DNA from: a virus
Length of the DNA stretch: 29,531 nt
IMG/VR virus record: IMGVR_UViG_3300030450_000604
Coordinates: 1 to 29,531 of that record
Reading direction: 5' to 3' (one strand)
In this document: positions 7,026 to 16,540 of the stretch, piece by piece
Numbering within the stretch: position 1 is the stretch's first letter
Layout: each line of letters starts with the position of its first letter
The notes under the pieces: model-generated
What the model saw: the letters and a program-made list of their open reading frames with translations, nothing else
Databases searched by the model: none
What the model was told of the DNA's origin: nothing
Translations under genes and position numbers: made by a program

Positions 7026-9796
7026 TGTCAGTACAGCTAATATTATACCCACAATTTTTTGATGGTTTAAATCCATTAAATAATTATCAGTTAGAATTTA
7101 TAATTGATGGTGCATCATTTTTAACTATAGATGGCTCTCCTTCAGTTACAGCAACACAATCAAATGCACTGCTAGATGCTCTAACTAATGCCCCGCCTGC
7201 AATACAAAACCAATGGTATAGGTTTAGAAGCTCTGATGCAGGAACTCCATCATTTCCTGAAAATTCAAGTAATAGATTAAAATTATATAAAGACACAACA
7301 GAAACAAAAAGTGGTGTATATCAAAGACTATCTAATTTAAACGTAGGGCAGGATTACACTTTAGAGGTTGTTATAAGCACAGGAACATCTGACTTCTTGG
7401 AATTAAGTGTCTATAATGGTACGACCGTGGTTCAGCAGGGTTCAGTTTCATCAGCAACTGGTACTGTTTCAATAACATTTACTGCTGCAAGCACCAATGA
7501 CATTATAGCTTTAACATATACAAATCCATCAGGAACAAGTAGTGGCCATATATTAATAGATAATATTTCAGTACAGCCAACGGGATCGCAGCCAAATTTA
7601 AATAATGGGCAGGTGTTGTTAGACGTTTATGAAGATGAAGATATTCCATTGACATTGAGTATTGATAATTTTAAAAATGTTGCAGAGAAAGTTCAATCAT
7701 ATTCAAAGGCATTTAAACTACCAGCCACTAAAAGAAACAACCAAATATTTGATAACATATTTGATATAATCAGAGCTGATGATGGTGTTGTATTTAACCC
7801 TTATAGAAAAACAAAATGTGAGGTAAAACAAAACGGGTTTATTTTAATAGAAGGTTATCTGAGATTAATAGATATAAACGAGAAAGATAATGAAACAAGT
7901 TACAATGTAAATATATATTCAGAAGTTATTGCTCTTGCAGATTTTTTAAAAGAAAAAACATTTAAAGACATAGATTTTACAGAACTAGAGCATGAGTATA
8001 CAAAAACAAATATAAAATATAGCTGGAATGATGCTACTACAGGAATAACATATTTAAACGCTAACACATCAGGCTTTAGAAATGCTTACGATACAGTTAA
8101 ATACCCTTTTGTAGACTGGGAACATAAATACTCAACCTCTTCAGCAGGCAACCCTGACATGGAAAGTTTAGGTGTGTTTTTTAGGCCGTGGCTACAAATA
8201 AAATATTTAATACAAAGGATTTTTGATGATAGCCCTTTCACATTTGAAAGTACATTTTTTGACACTACAGATTTTGAGCAGTTATATATGGATTTTAACT
8301 GGGGTGGAGAAGGGGAGCCGCATGATAATGAAGGGACAGGTACTGGAACTAATGAATCAACAACGGGTAATGTAGCAGGAACTTCATATTCTAGATTGAT
8401 ATTTGACACAGAAACATTTTCTGATGAAAGTTTAATAGGCTTTGATATTTCAAATAGTAGATTTACAGCACAATTTGATAATCAATACTATTCAGTAGAT
8501 TTTGGTTTTAGAGTTAGTTATAATGGGTTAAGTTCTCCATCAACAGCAGGGCAGACATACGGATCTGTAGTGTGGCGTGAGTTTGATAGTGGTGGTAACT
8601 TTGTTTCTGACCGTGCTTTAGTAAATCTAATTTCAACTGGGGATGGCAATACTTATGGAGGAAGGAATGTAACTGGGACTTTTTCAGCCACACTGCCAAG
8701 TGGTAATTATTTAATACCAATGTTTAAGCGTGAAAGTATAGTAACAGCACTTACACAGGTGCATGAAGGTGGTTATGGCCCTGGTATTCCTGACACAGTG
8801 GTAGTAGTAGGGCAAAAAAATATTCTAAACTCAACACTTGTAGATAATTTAAGAGGGGGGTTACAACAATGGGAATTTTTGAAAGGGATTATAAATATGT
8901 TTAATTTAGTTACAATCCCTGACAAAGACAGTCCTAATAATATTTTAATAGAACCCTATTCAGACGTATTTATTGAGCATACCAGTAGTGGCAACACATC
9001 AGATTTAACACTATCATCAAGAAGTATACAGCACGATTGGACAGAAAAAATAGATGCAAGTGAAATCAAATTGTCTCCATTAACAGATTTAAATAAAATA
9101 ACAAAATTTATATTTGCTGAAGATGAAGATGATTATGCATACTCTGTCTATAAAAGGGCTACAAGTGGTTATATGTATGGTAGTAAAGTTTTTGATGCAT
9201 CAGGATTTACTGTATTAGACGGAGACAAAGAAATAAGTGCAGAGCCATTTGCAGCAACAATACTTAAACCGCTTGAACCTCAGTATAATGATTTAATAAT
9301 ACCTACAATTTATTCTAAACAGGATGATGGATATACATCAGGGTTTGATAATAGCCCTAGAATATGTTATAATGTAGGTAAAAAAACATTGTCAAGTTGC
9401 ACCTATTCAATACCTGGCCAAAATGGCGACACAGGGAATGCAGCAGAAGATGAATTTTTGCAATTTGCACATTTAACAGATGTTCCTACAGTAATAAGTA
9501 ACCCTCCTGTGGCAACAGACACAAGAGATTTTCACTTTGGTGGGTGTCAATATTTTAAAGGTGTAGGAGAGACAGCAACAAAAAACTTATTTAATTTGTA
9601 TTGGTTGCCTTATTATGGTGAACTATACCATCCTGACACTAGAACAATGGAGGTTAAAGTTAATTTAACACCAGGAGACATAGGAACATTGAATTTGTAC
9701 GATACAGTATTTATTAAGAATAGACAATACAGAATAAACAAAATAGATTACAAGCCAAATGATTTGGCAAAAGTAGAATTTATATTAGTACCATAA
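7025..9796 (+). CDS. Baseplate/tail protein with N-terminal jelly-roll domain
   Basis: 923 residues, the longest protein in the window. Residues about 60-187 look like a carbohydrate-binding jelly roll: WYRFRSS, GVYQRLSNLNVGQDYTLEV, LELSVYNGTT, a Ser/Thr strand pair, then GHILIDNISV, the usual closing strand. After it, VYEDEDIPLTLSIDN and VQSYSKAFKLPATKRN (223-238) are characteristic of a conserved tail protein in Bacteroidota phages. The rest is long, beta-rich and contains acidic loops. It probably forms the tail tip and contacts host glycans through the N-terminal domain; the latter is inference. Confidence 0.55.
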   Translation: MSVQLILYPQFFDGLNPLNNYQLEFIIDGASFLTIDGSPSVTATQSNALLDALTNAPPAIQNQWYRFRSSDAGTPSFPENSSNRLKLYKDTTETKSGVYQRLSNLNVGQDYTLEVVISTGTSDFLELSVYNGTTVVQQGSVSSATGTVSITFTAASTNDIIALTYTNPSGTSSGHILIDNISVQPTGSQPNLNNGQVLLDVYEDEDIPLTLSIDNFKNVAEKVQSYSKAFKLPATKRNNQIFDNIFDIIRADDGVVFNPYRKTKCEVKQNGFILIEGYLRLIDINEKDNETSYNVNIYSEVIALADFLKEKTFKDIDFTELEHEYTKTNIKYSWNDATTGITYLNANTSGFRNAYDTVKYPFVDWEHKYSTSSAGNPDMESLGVFFRPWLQIKYLIQRIFDDSPFTFESTFFDTTDFEQLYMDFNWGGEGEPHDNEGTGTGTNESTTGNVAGTSYSRLIFDTETFSDESLIGFDISNSRFTAQFDNQYYSVDFGFRVSYNGLSSPSTAGQTYGSVVWREFDSGGNFVSDRALVNLISTGDGNTYGGRNVTGTFSATLPSGNYLIPMFKRESIVTALTQVHEGGYGPGIPDTVVVVGQKNILNSTLVDNLRGGLQQWEFLKGIINMFNLVTIPDKDSPNNILIEPYSDVFIEHTSSGNTSDLTLSSRSIQHDWTEKIDASEIKLSPLTDLNKITKFIFAEDEDDYAYSVYKRATSGYMYGSKVFDASGFTVLDGDKEISAEPFAATILKPLEPQYNDLIIPTIYSKQDDGYTSGFDNSPRICYNVGKKTLSSCTYSIPGQNGDTGNAAEDEFLQFAHLTDVPTVISNPPVATDTRDFHFGGCQYFKGVGETATKNLFNLYWLPYYGELYHPDTRTMEVKVNLTPGDIGTLNLYDTVFIKNRQYRINKIDYKPNDLAKVEFILVP

Positions 9797-10653
9797 TGGC
9801 AGATATACCATACATACAAGGGTTTGAAATAAAGCCCAATAAAATAAGTTCAGATGGCATTGTTACATTTACAGATGGCACAAATGCTATTACACCCAAC
9901 CAACGGCAATGTCAGGCATACGGATATACTTATGACGCAACAACTAGGACTTGTAGGGCTTTTAAATATACCACCGAAATTAGTTCGACTAGTGAACGTG
10001 TAAATAGTAATGTTCAAGGAAATGAAAATATTGTTGATACTGGCTCAAATAACACCTATGTTATGGGTGAAAAAAATCAGGTCGGATCATTAAGTCGTAA
10101 TAATATAGTTGTTGGTACTAATAATGTTATGAACTCTAAAATAACAAATAGCTCAATTTTTGGTATTGGAGGAAATGGTGTTATTGATGGAGCAATGGTA
10201 TTTGGAGGGAATGCACTTACAGATCGATTAGGAACAAGGCAGACAATTACACTAATGTATGGTGTTCAAACAACCAACAACTCAACTGTGGATAGTTTTC
10301 CGAACAATGCGGGTTCTTTAGTATTCTTTGAGCCTGAAGTCAATAGAGTTTATTATTTTCAATCAGAAACACTAGCAGTAAGGGTAGGAGGATCAAGTGG
10401 ATCAGGGGCAGTAGGAGACTTTAAAGCATGGGTAGAAAGAGGAGTTGTTGTATGTGATAATGCAGGAAATTTAAGCATAGAGAGGTCTAGGACAAGCCCA
10501 GCCGACAGTGGCACAACAAGTGGGTGGTCCCCTATTAATGCAGTAAATGCCTCTCAATTTAGGCAAACAGTAAAAGGAGCAAGTAATATGACTATTGACT
10601 GGGTGAGTACAATAAGATTTATGCAATTAAATACAGGGGTATCAATACCATAA
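9796..10653 (+). CDS. Tail fibre with GN-rich beta-helical repeats
   Basis: 285 residues. Residues about 70-140 hold short repeats with N-G/N-N turns (VQGNENIV, GSNNTYVMGEKNQVG, RNNIVVGTNNVMN, SSIFGIGGNGVI, GAMVFGGNAL), as in trimeric YadA-head or phage fibre beta-helices. A beta-rich C-terminal head follows with an SGWSPINA segment. The protein is likely a trimeric fibre for receptor contact. It overlaps the preceding tail-tip gene by 1 bp and precedes the tape measure gene. Confidence 0.55.
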   Translation: MADIPYIQGFEIKPNKISSDGIVTFTDGTNAITPNQRQCQAYGYTYDATTRTCRAFKYTTEISSTSERVNSNVQGNENIVDTGSNNTYVMGEKNQVGSLSRNNIVVGTNNVMNSKITNSSIFGIGGNGVIDGAMVFGGNALTDRLGTRQTITLMYGVQTTNNSTVDSFPNNAGSLVFFEPEVNRVYYFQSETLAVRVGGSSGSGAVGDFKAWVERGVVVCDNAGNLSIERSRTSPADSGTTSGWSPINAVNASQFRQTVKGASNMTIDWVSTIRFMQLNTGVSIP

Positions 10654-10664
10654 AATAAAAAGAT

Positions 10665-12572
10665 ATGGAAGAAATAGTAGAATTAGAAATTAAAGCGGAT
10701 GTATCAGGTGCAACGCAAAATGTAAAGGAGCTTAATCAAGAGCTAGAGCAAACAAAAGAAAACCTTGACAAAGTAAGAGATGCTGAAAAGCAAGTTAATA
10801 CTGAAACAGAAAAAACGTCTGGTATCTTGGTTAATGTTATAGAGAGATACACAATAGTTGGTACGCAATTAAGAAGAATAAGGGGAATCACAGGTGGTGT
10901 TATACCAGTATTTAAAAAATTCTTCAAAACCCTAAAGCTGGGAATTGCATCAACAGGTATTGGTTTACTTGTGATTGCCATTACATCTGTAGCGACTGCA
11001 ATGGGAAGAACGTCTAAGGGTGCGAAGGCATTTAAAGCTATACTAAATGGGATAGGGGAAATTGTTAAAGGTCTTTTAAAACCATTTGAATTAGTAGGTG
11101 ATGCGATATTAAAATTATTCGGTGTAAAGGAAAGTGGAGCAGTTGATACAGCACGTGAATTAGCTCAACAGATGGATAAAATTGATAGGACTTTAAATAA
11201 AATAAATAAAAAGAGGGTAACTGAAAGAGAACAGGTAAGACAGCTTGAGGCCACTATAAATGATGTGAATGCAGCAGAAGAAGATAGGTTGGCTGCTGCT
11301 GAAGAACTCAATACCTTGATGAATGTTAGGATAGGTGAGGATCTAGACGGGTTAAATAAAAGATTAAACAAACAAAGAGAAATATCAGAAGCAGCACATA
11401 GCACATATCAATGGCATGTTGACCAAGGGGCTTCTGCTGAAACACTACTTGATTTATACAATAGAATGACTACTCAGCGTAATAAATTTAACGCCATAGA
11501 GTTGGAAATTCTTAACAAGCAAGATGAATATAATACGCAAGAAGATAAACATGAAGTTACAATTTCTAAAGTTAGAGATACCAATACACAAAAAAGAATA
11601 GCTAATGATAATACAGTTGCAGAAAATAATAGAAAAAATGAAGAAGAACAGAAAAATGCAGAGAAAAAATTAGCTGGTATAATCTTAAAAATTGAACAGG
11701 ACTTACAATTAGAGTTGATAGAGTCAGAGAAAGAGAAAGAATTAAAAATATTAGAGTTTAAAAACATAGCAGCAATAAAAGATATTGAAGATTCTAAGGC
11801 AACTCGGGAAACTAAAGATAAGGCACTATTGTTATTAGATGAACAATACCTGATAGATCAAGAAGAAATCAAAGAAAAATACAGAAAGATAGATGAAGAA
11901 GGTGATCGAAAATTAAGAAGTCTTAGAGCTGAAAATCGAATTGATGAATTAGGCAGTGAAGAGTTGTTTGAACTTGAACAATTAGAATTAAAAAGAAAAG
12001 CTGATATTAAAGCTGTAGAAGATCTTGAAAACAGAAAAGAATTAGAAATTGAGATAAACAAAAAATATGCAAGGTTAGCAACTGAAATTGAGGAGGATGC
12101 AGCAGAGAAGAGAAAGCAGTTAGATCATGATGTATTAGATGCAAAACTAGGTGCTACTGCACAAGGGTTTGCTGTAATAGCAAGCATGTCTAAAGAAGGT
12201 TCAGCAATAGCAAAAAAAGCAGCCATTGCAGAAGCCCTGGTAACTGGCTCGCAGTCGGTGTTAAATGCATATACTAGTGCACAAAAAAGTCCAATTACAG
12301 CATTATTCCCTGCATACCCAGTAATACAAGCAGGATTGGCAGCAGCATTCTCGGCTGCACAAATTAAAAAAATATCAGCAGGTGAGGGGCCTGAAGGTAC
12401 CGTGCCTCAAACAGGAGGAACAGATACCACTCCATCACCACAAATGATGACTGGGGCATTTACTCTAGAAGGAGCAGAAGCCCCTGAACCTTTACGTGCT
12501 TACGTTGTTACGGATGAAATGACAAATAGCCAAAACCAATTAGCCAATATTAGAAGGAGGGCTACAATTTAA
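10665..12572 (+). CDS. Tape measure protein
   Basis: 635 residues. A coiled-coil N-terminus (KADVSGATQNVKELNQELEQ) leads to a hydrophobic segment around residues 92-110 (GIASTGIGLLVIAITSVATA). A very long charged coiled coil follows to about residue 490, then an alanine-rich hydrophobic C-terminal segment (AAIAEALVTGSQSVLNAY, AAAFSAAQIKKISA). This is the usual build of tape measure proteins in Bacteroidota phages. Tail length is set by helix length; at about 0.15 nm per residue it would give a tail near 95 nm (inference). The gene sits at the end of the tail module, far from its chaperones at 3151. Confidence 0.85.
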   Translation: MEEIVELEIKADVSGATQNVKELNQELEQTKENLDKVRDAEKQVNTETEKTSGILVNVIERYTIVGTQLRRIRGITGGVIPVFKKFFKTLKLGIASTGIGLLVIAITSVATAMGRTSKGAKAFKAILNGIGEIVKGLLKPFELVGDAILKLFGVKESGAVDTARELAQQMDKIDRTLNKINKKRVTEREQVRQLEATINDVNAAEEDRLAAAEELNTLMNVRIGEDLDGLNKRLNKQREISEAAHSTYQWHVDQGASAETLLDLYNRMTTQRNKFNAIELEILNKQDEYNTQEDKHEVTISKVRDTNTQKRIANDNTVAENNRKNEEEQKNAEKKLAGIILKIEQDLQLELIESEKEKELKILEFKNIAAIKDIEDSKATRETKDKALLLLDEQYLIDQEEIKEKYRKIDEEGDRKLRSLRAENRIDELGSEELFELEQLELKRKADIKAVEDLENRKELEIEINKKYARLATEIEEDAAEKRKQLDHDVLDAKLGATAQGFAVIASMSKEGSAIAKKAAIAEALVTGSQSVLNAYTSAQKSPITALFPAYPVIQAGLAAAFSAAQIKKISAGEGPEGTVPQTGGTDTTPSPQMMTGAFTLEGAEAPEPLRAYVVTDEMTNSQNQLANIRRRATI

Positions 12573-12577
12573 AAATC

Positions 12578-12608
12578 AAATGAATAACAAATTAATATAT
12601 ATTATAAT
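12578..12608 (+). promoter_or_regulatory. Late-unit start element B (looser)
   Basis: AAATGAATAACAAATTAATATATATTATAAT ends at the ATG of the protease gene (window 12609). It shares the A-rich block and the TATATA core of the other elements but has TTAAT rather than TTCTA, 17 bp before the ATG. The 36-bp gap after the tape measure gene contains little else. Confidence 0.35.
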
Positions 12609-13460
12609 ATGCCTTGTGAAGAATGTGAAAACGGAAAAGTAAAATGGGGTAAAACAGGAAGCTGTGAATATGATTCAATAGCTGAATGTGAAGCTGCCAA
12701 TAAAGACTATTACGAGAACTTAAAGACTACTCGTATAGTAGAATTAGTTATCGAAGATGATAATCAGGAATTAGCTATTGATGCAATATCACTCGTAAAC
12801 AGTCCAGCGATAGAACAGGACTTTGTTTTCTTTGGAAAAGAGAAAAACAACTTGACTTTTGCTAAAGTAGATGAAGAAAAAAGAATGTTGGTTAGTCCAG
12901 CACTTATCCCTAATAAGCAAATTTTCAGATACGATCCAAATACGGATTCAGAATACTATGTTTATTTTAGTCCTGATACTGTAAGAAAAGCTAGTGAGTT
13001 GTACTTAAAACATAACAACCACCACAAAGCTACATACGAACACCAAGACCGTGTAAGCGGCGTTTTAACGGTTGAATCTTGGGTAAAAGAAGGCGACCAA
13101 GATAAGTCTAAATTATACGGTTACGACCTGCCTAACGGCACATGGTTCGTCAAGATGAAGATAAATAATGACGAATTATGGTCTAAAATTAAAGATGGCG
13201 AGTTACGTGGATTAAGTATCGAGGGGTATTTTTGTGACCGCTTCGAGGCTATGCAACAAAAAAAGTTTAGTAAGAAAGAAATACTTATAGCTCTAGCTGA
13301 AATGCTAAATACAGATTTGGAGAAAATAGCAGAGGAGTTATCTAAGACTAAAAAATTAGCTGAATACCCTTGGGATGAATGTATAGCAGAGCAGACTGAA
13401 AGATACGGAAAAGAGGCAGCTCCTAAAATTTGTGGGTATATTAAAGAGAAATACGGATAA
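12609..13460 (+). CDS. Prohead protease, XkdF-like
   Basis: 283 residues. The core has AIDAISLVNSPAIEQDFVFF (57-75), a strand-rich region, then the catalytic candidates H145 (TYEHQDRVSGV) and S203 (GLSIEGYF), in the order known for XkdF/S78-type serine proteases that mature capsids. ESWVKEGDQDKSKLYGYDLP and GTWFVKMKINNDELW fit the same family. The N-terminus is a CEECENGKVKWG cysteine-rich extension. The C-terminal 31 residues (PWDECIAEQTERYG, then KICGYIKEKYG) form a small module seen in many phage proteases. It is followed by scaffold and capsid genes, as expected. Confidence 0.8.
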   Translation: MPCEECENGKVKWGKTGSCEYDSIAECEAANKDYYENLKTTRIVELVIEDDNQELAIDAISLVNSPAIEQDFVFFGKEKNNLTFAKVDEEKRMLVSPALIPNKQIFRYDPNTDSEYYVYFSPDTVRKASELYLKHNNHHKATYEHQDRVSGVLTVESWVKEGDQDKSKLYGYDLPNGTWFVKMKINNDELWSKIKDGELRGLSIEGYFCDRFEAMQQKKFSKKEILIALAEMLNTDLEKIAEELSKTKKLAEYPWDECIAEQTERYGKEAAPKICGYIKEKYG

Positions 13461-13510
13461 TCAAAAATCAAACAAACTTAAAATAAATCTATTTAATTAA
13501 AAAAGAAACT

Positions 13511-14344
13511 ATGGACATTAAAGAACAAATAAGAGTTGCTTTGGGATTGAGCAAAGCACAGAAATTCACTTGGCAGTCTAAGTCAGAGGATGGTACTATT
13601 TTTGTATCAACTGCTGATGAATTAGCTGCAGGTGTTGACGTGTCAGTTCTGACTGAAGACGGTACTACGATACCATTACCAATCGGAACTTACAAAACAG
13701 AAGCAGGCGTTACTTTTCGAGTAGAAGAGGAGGGCGTTGTAGCTGAAGTTATGGAAACTGAAACGGAAGAGGTTGTAACGGAAGAGGATATGGCTGAAGA
13801 GGACGAAAGTCCAGCTGAAAAAGCTGATTGGGCTAAGTCTTACGAAGAGCTAAAAGACAAAGTAGACAACTTAGAAGATGCTATTGCTGACATCAAAGCT
13901 AAAATTGGTGGTGATAGTGTTGAAATGGCAGACGAAGAGGCAACTGAGGAGGTTGTAACTGATGTTGTTGAGGAGGTAGAGAAAGCAGTTGAAGAAATTG
14001 CAGAAGCTATTGATGATGCAACTCCAGCAGAGGTAACTCCTGAATTAGCAGCTAAAGCAGCAGAAGTAGCTGTAGAAGTTATGCAAGAAAAAGCTGAGGA
14101 GGTTGCTGAAGCATCAGAAGGAAAGACTGAAGAGGATATGAAGAAAAAGAAAAGGGAATACAGCAAACTTTCTAAATTAGAAAAGGAAAATAAAGAGTTG
14201 AAAGAAAAATTAAACTCAACTCCAGCAGGTAGCCCAATAAACACTAATAAGTTTAGCTCTGACAAAAAAAGAGTATTAAGCAAAAAAGAATACAATAAAC
14301 TTTCTAAAACAGAAAGATTCTTATATAATTTAAATAAATATTAA
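13511..14344 (+). CDS. Capsid scaffold protein
   Basis: 277 residues, strongly acidic and repetitive in Glu, Ala, Val and Thr between residues about 75 and 210, with long helical and coiled-coil character (SYEELKDKVDNLEDAIADIK; EKENKELKEKLNS) and a basic C-terminus (KKRVLSKKEYNKLSKTERF). That composition and the place between protease and major capsid gene are typical of an internal scaffold, probably cleaved or expelled during maturation. The basic end may bind the capsid protein. No sequence family is claimed. Confidence 0.7.
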   Translation: MDIKEQIRVALGLSKAQKFTWQSKSEDGTIFVSTADELAAGVDVSVLTEDGTTIPLPIGTYKTEAGVTFRVEEEGVVAEVMETETEEVVTEEDMAEEDESPAEKADWAKSYEELKDKVDNLEDAIADIKAKIGGDSVEMADEEATEEVVTDVVEEVEKAVEEIAEAIDDATPAEVTPELAAKAAEVAVEVMQEKAEEVAEASEGKTEEDMKKKKREYSKLSKLEKENKELKEKLNSTPAGSPINTNKFSSDKKRVLSKKEYNKLSKTERFLYNLNKY

Positions 14345-14363
14345 CAAATAAAAATTAACAATT

Positions 14364-15296
14364 ATGGCAATAGCAGTAACGTCCAATTTTGCAGGGAAAG
14401 CAGCGGGAGGATATATCCACGCAGCCCTCAAGGAAGCAAAATCATTAGATTACTTAACGCAACTAAATAACGTTCGTTATAAGTCTAACATTCAATCAGC
14501 AGCAAACACAGGTTTCGTTAGAAACGCTACTTGTGATTTTACAGGAAACGGAACACTTACGCTTAGCGAAAAGGTACTTGAGGTAAAACCGTTACAAATT
14601 AACATTGACTTATGTAAGCAAACATTAGTATCATCTTGGGAATCGTTAGAGATGTCAGGAGCTTATGGAAATCCACCAGCATCATTTGAGGATTTCGTAA
14701 TCGCTTATATGGGTGAAATCATTGCAGACCAAGTAGAAACTGATATTTGGCAAGGTAATGATGGTAACGGAGAATTAAAAGCAGGATTTTTAGCAGCAAC
14801 AGTTGGTTTATTATTACCAGGGGTTGATGCAACTGTTATTCAATCATCTGCTTCAGGTGCTTATACAGCAGCTAACATTATAGCTAACTTACAAACTTTA
14901 ACTGCTGACATGGCAGCTAACGTACCAGCTATATTAGGAAAAGATGATTTACACATATACATGAATAACAAAACTTATGCTTTCTATATTTCTGCAGTTT
15001 CGACTTTAGGATATGTAAATGCATACAACATGAACGGAGATTATGAGCCAGTTTTTGAAGGTTACAAAATCGCTGTTTGTCCAGGTCTTAATGACAATGA
15101 GTTAGTTGCAGCACAAAAATCTAACATGTACTGGGGAACAGATTTAGTTTCTGATTTTGGAACAACTGGAACAGGCCCTAGAATAGCTATCATGGACATG
15201 TCTGCCCTTGACGGATCAGATAATTTGAGATGTGTAGCTAGATATTCAGGTGCAGTTCAAACAGGAGTAGGAGCTGATATCGTAAGACAATCGTAA
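14364..15296 (+). CDS. Major capsid protein
   Basis: 310 residues. Begins MAIAVTSNFAGKAAGGYIHA, then ASFEDFVIAYMGEIIADQVE (an acidic spine-like helix), DIWQGNDGNG, a long Ala/Thr-rich region, DDLHIYMNNKTYAFYISAV and YEPVFEGYKIAVCPG before a C-terminal strand region. This order (N-arm, helix, P-loop, then GYKI... strand) is compatible with the HK97 fold and resembles capsid proteins of flavobacterial phages. It follows scaffold and protease and is followed by a strong terminator hairpin, as is common for the most highly expressed gene. Confidence 0.8.
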   Translation: MAIAVTSNFAGKAAGGYIHAALKEAKSLDYLTQLNNVRYKSNIQSAANTGFVRNATCDFTGNGTLTLSEKVLEVKPLQINIDLCKQTLVSSWESLEMSGAYGNPPASFEDFVIAYMGEIIADQVETDIWQGNDGNGELKAGFLAATVGLLLPGVDATVIQSSASGAYTAANIIANLQTLTADMAANVPAILGKDDLHIYMNNKTYAFYISAVSTLGYVNAYNMNGDYEPVFEGYKIAVCPGLNDNELVAAQKSNMYWGTDLVSDFGTTGTGPRIAIMDMSALDGSDNLRCVARYSGAVQTGVGADIVRQS

Positions 15297-15313
15297 TAAA
15301 CAAATTTAACAGA

Positions 15314-15340
15314 AGCAGGGGTGTAAAAACCCTTGCTCCT
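15314..15340 (+). terminator. Terminator hairpin after the major capsid gene
   Basis: AGCAGGGGT (15314-15322) pairs with ACCCTTGCT (15329-15337) with one G-T pair and a 6-nt loop, followed by CCTTT. The 9-bp stem is the strongest in this region. Confidence 0.75.
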
Positions 15341-15363
15341 TTAACCTTAAAAAATAACAAACT

Positions 15364-15945
15364 ATGGCTTGTACGGCACTTACTAAGGGGAGGTCAGTCG
15401 ACTGTCAACGGATCGCTGGTGGCGTGAAATACGTTTATTTCTCTGTGTACTCTGATTTCGTAGATACAGATTGGGCATACGATTCAACACATCCACTAGA
15501 AATCGATACAATCGACTTCAACTCCAAAAAGATCTATAGATATACTATGCCTCTTGGCGTAGCATCTATAACTGATACTATCACAGGATCAACGGAAAAC
15601 GGCACAATATTCTACACTCCAACTGTAAATATTATGCTTAACCGACTAACTAAAGAAGATCAAAATCAAATAAAATTATTAGGACAAACAAAAGTTAGAT
15701 GTTTTGTTCAATTAAACCAAGACAATGGAAATGACCATGATGTTATCCTAGCGATGGGAATGCATAATGGTATGGACTTAAATACAGGTTCTATGGATTC
15801 TGGAGCTAGCTTCGGGGATCGTAACGGATACAGTCTCACCCTTACGGGTCTAGAGCCGTTACCAATGGCATTCTTAGAAGATTATACAACTAGTCCATTT
15901 GACAACTCAGGTTTCACGAATTTATCTGAAATCGTAAAAGAATAA
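15364..15945 (+). CDS. Major tail (tube) protein candidate
   Basis: 193 residues. The start MACTALTKGRSVDC followed by GGVKYVYFSVYSD, and an end NGYSLTLTGLEPLPMAFLED, match a pattern I associate with tail tube proteins of Bacteroidota phages (GG.K.VY.. near the start, GYxLTLTGxE near the end). The middle is beta-rich. It lies between two terminator hairpins, so it is a single-gene transcript unless read through, which suits a protein needed in many copies. A minor structural protein is the alternative. Confidence 0.6.
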   Translation: MACTALTKGRSVDCQRIAGGVKYVYFSVYSDFVDTDWAYDSTHPLEIDTIDFNSKKIYRYTMPLGVASITDTITGSTENGTIFYTPTVNIMLNRLTKEDQNQIKLLGQTKVRCFVQLNQDNGNDHDVILAMGMHNGMDLNTGSMDSGASFGDRNGYSLTLTGLEPLPMAFLEDYTTSPFDNSGFTNLSEIVKE

Positions 15946-15978
15946 CAATAATTAGTAGTTTTCATATATTTCTTGATT

Positions 15979-16004
15979 AGGGTGGCTTTTAGCCACTCTT
16001 TTCG
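15979..16004 (+). terminator. Terminator hairpin after the tail tube gene
   Basis: AGGGTGGCT (15979-15987) pairs with AGCCACTCT (15991-15999) with one G-T pair across a TTT loop, then TTTCGTTT. The second strong terminator in 700 bp. Confidence 0.8.
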
Positions 16005-16012
16005 TTTATAAG

Positions 16013-16044
16013 CAAATAAAAACAAAGTTTTTCTATTATATAGT
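16013..16044 (+). promoter_or_regulatory. Late-unit start element C (TTCTATTATATA)
   Basis: AAATAAAAACAAAG followed by TTTTTCTATTATATAGT, with TTCTA 14 bp before the ATG at 16045. Directly downstream of the terminator at 15979, so a new promoter is expected here. Confidence 0.5.
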
Positions 16045-16530
16045 ATGATACAAGCAATCACGGAAACTGATCTTACTACATACTTGCAGACAGAGGATAA
16101 TAGGATTGACACATCTGTTACTTCAGATATGATAAGATACTTAGTGAAATTTACTAATGATATGGATAAATCAGTTCAGTACGCTTATTCTACATCACAT
16201 CTAGTCTATGATAGATACACTAGGATGCAGTTTACTTATAATGCAACCCCTGATGTTTATACTGGTTATGTAGATTTTAAACCTTCAGGGTATTGGAAAT
16301 ATGAAGTGTTTGAAGTAGCATGGCCTTCAGGTGGGGCTGTTGCAATAAGTACAGGCAACGCACCTGTAAACGAAGATGATGTTTTACCTGCAGGGCCTAC
16401 TCATGGGGTAGTTCAAGGACTGGTAACAAAAGGAAAAATGTATGTCGCTGACAAATCGGGAACTGCTCAGGTACAATATACTCAGCACGAAGAAACAAGC
16501 GGCACAAATTATATATATTACGGACAATAA
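16045..16530 (+). CDS. Hypothetical structural protein
   Basis: 161 residues. The N-terminal half is helical (TDLTTYLQTEDNRIDTSVTS, then DMIRYLVKFTNDMDKSV). A tyrosine-rich strand region follows (YSTSHLVYDRYTRMQFTYN; GYWKYEVFEVAWP) with an Asp/Gly-rich tail. Context between the tail tube and portal genes suggests a head-tail or baseplate accessory protein. Family not recognised. Confidence 0.5.
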   Translation: MIQAITETDLTTYLQTEDNRIDTSVTSDMIRYLVKFTNDMDKSVQYAYSTSHLVYDRYTRMQFTYNATPDVYTGYVDFKPSGYWKYEVFEVAWPSGGAVAISTGNAPVNEDDVLPAGPTHGVVQGLVTKGKMYVADKSGTAQVQYTQHEETSGTNYIYYGQ

Positions 16531-16540
16531 AATTTAAAAA

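Noticed and set aside
9796-10653. Diversity-generating retroelement acting on the fibre gene
   Set aside because: No reverse transcriptase and no template repeat with A-biased changes found in the window.
13750-14130. Tandem repeat array in the scaffold gene
   Set aside because: Recurring GAGGAGGTTGTAAC-like runs are codon repeats of a Glu/Val-rich protein, not an ordered repeat.
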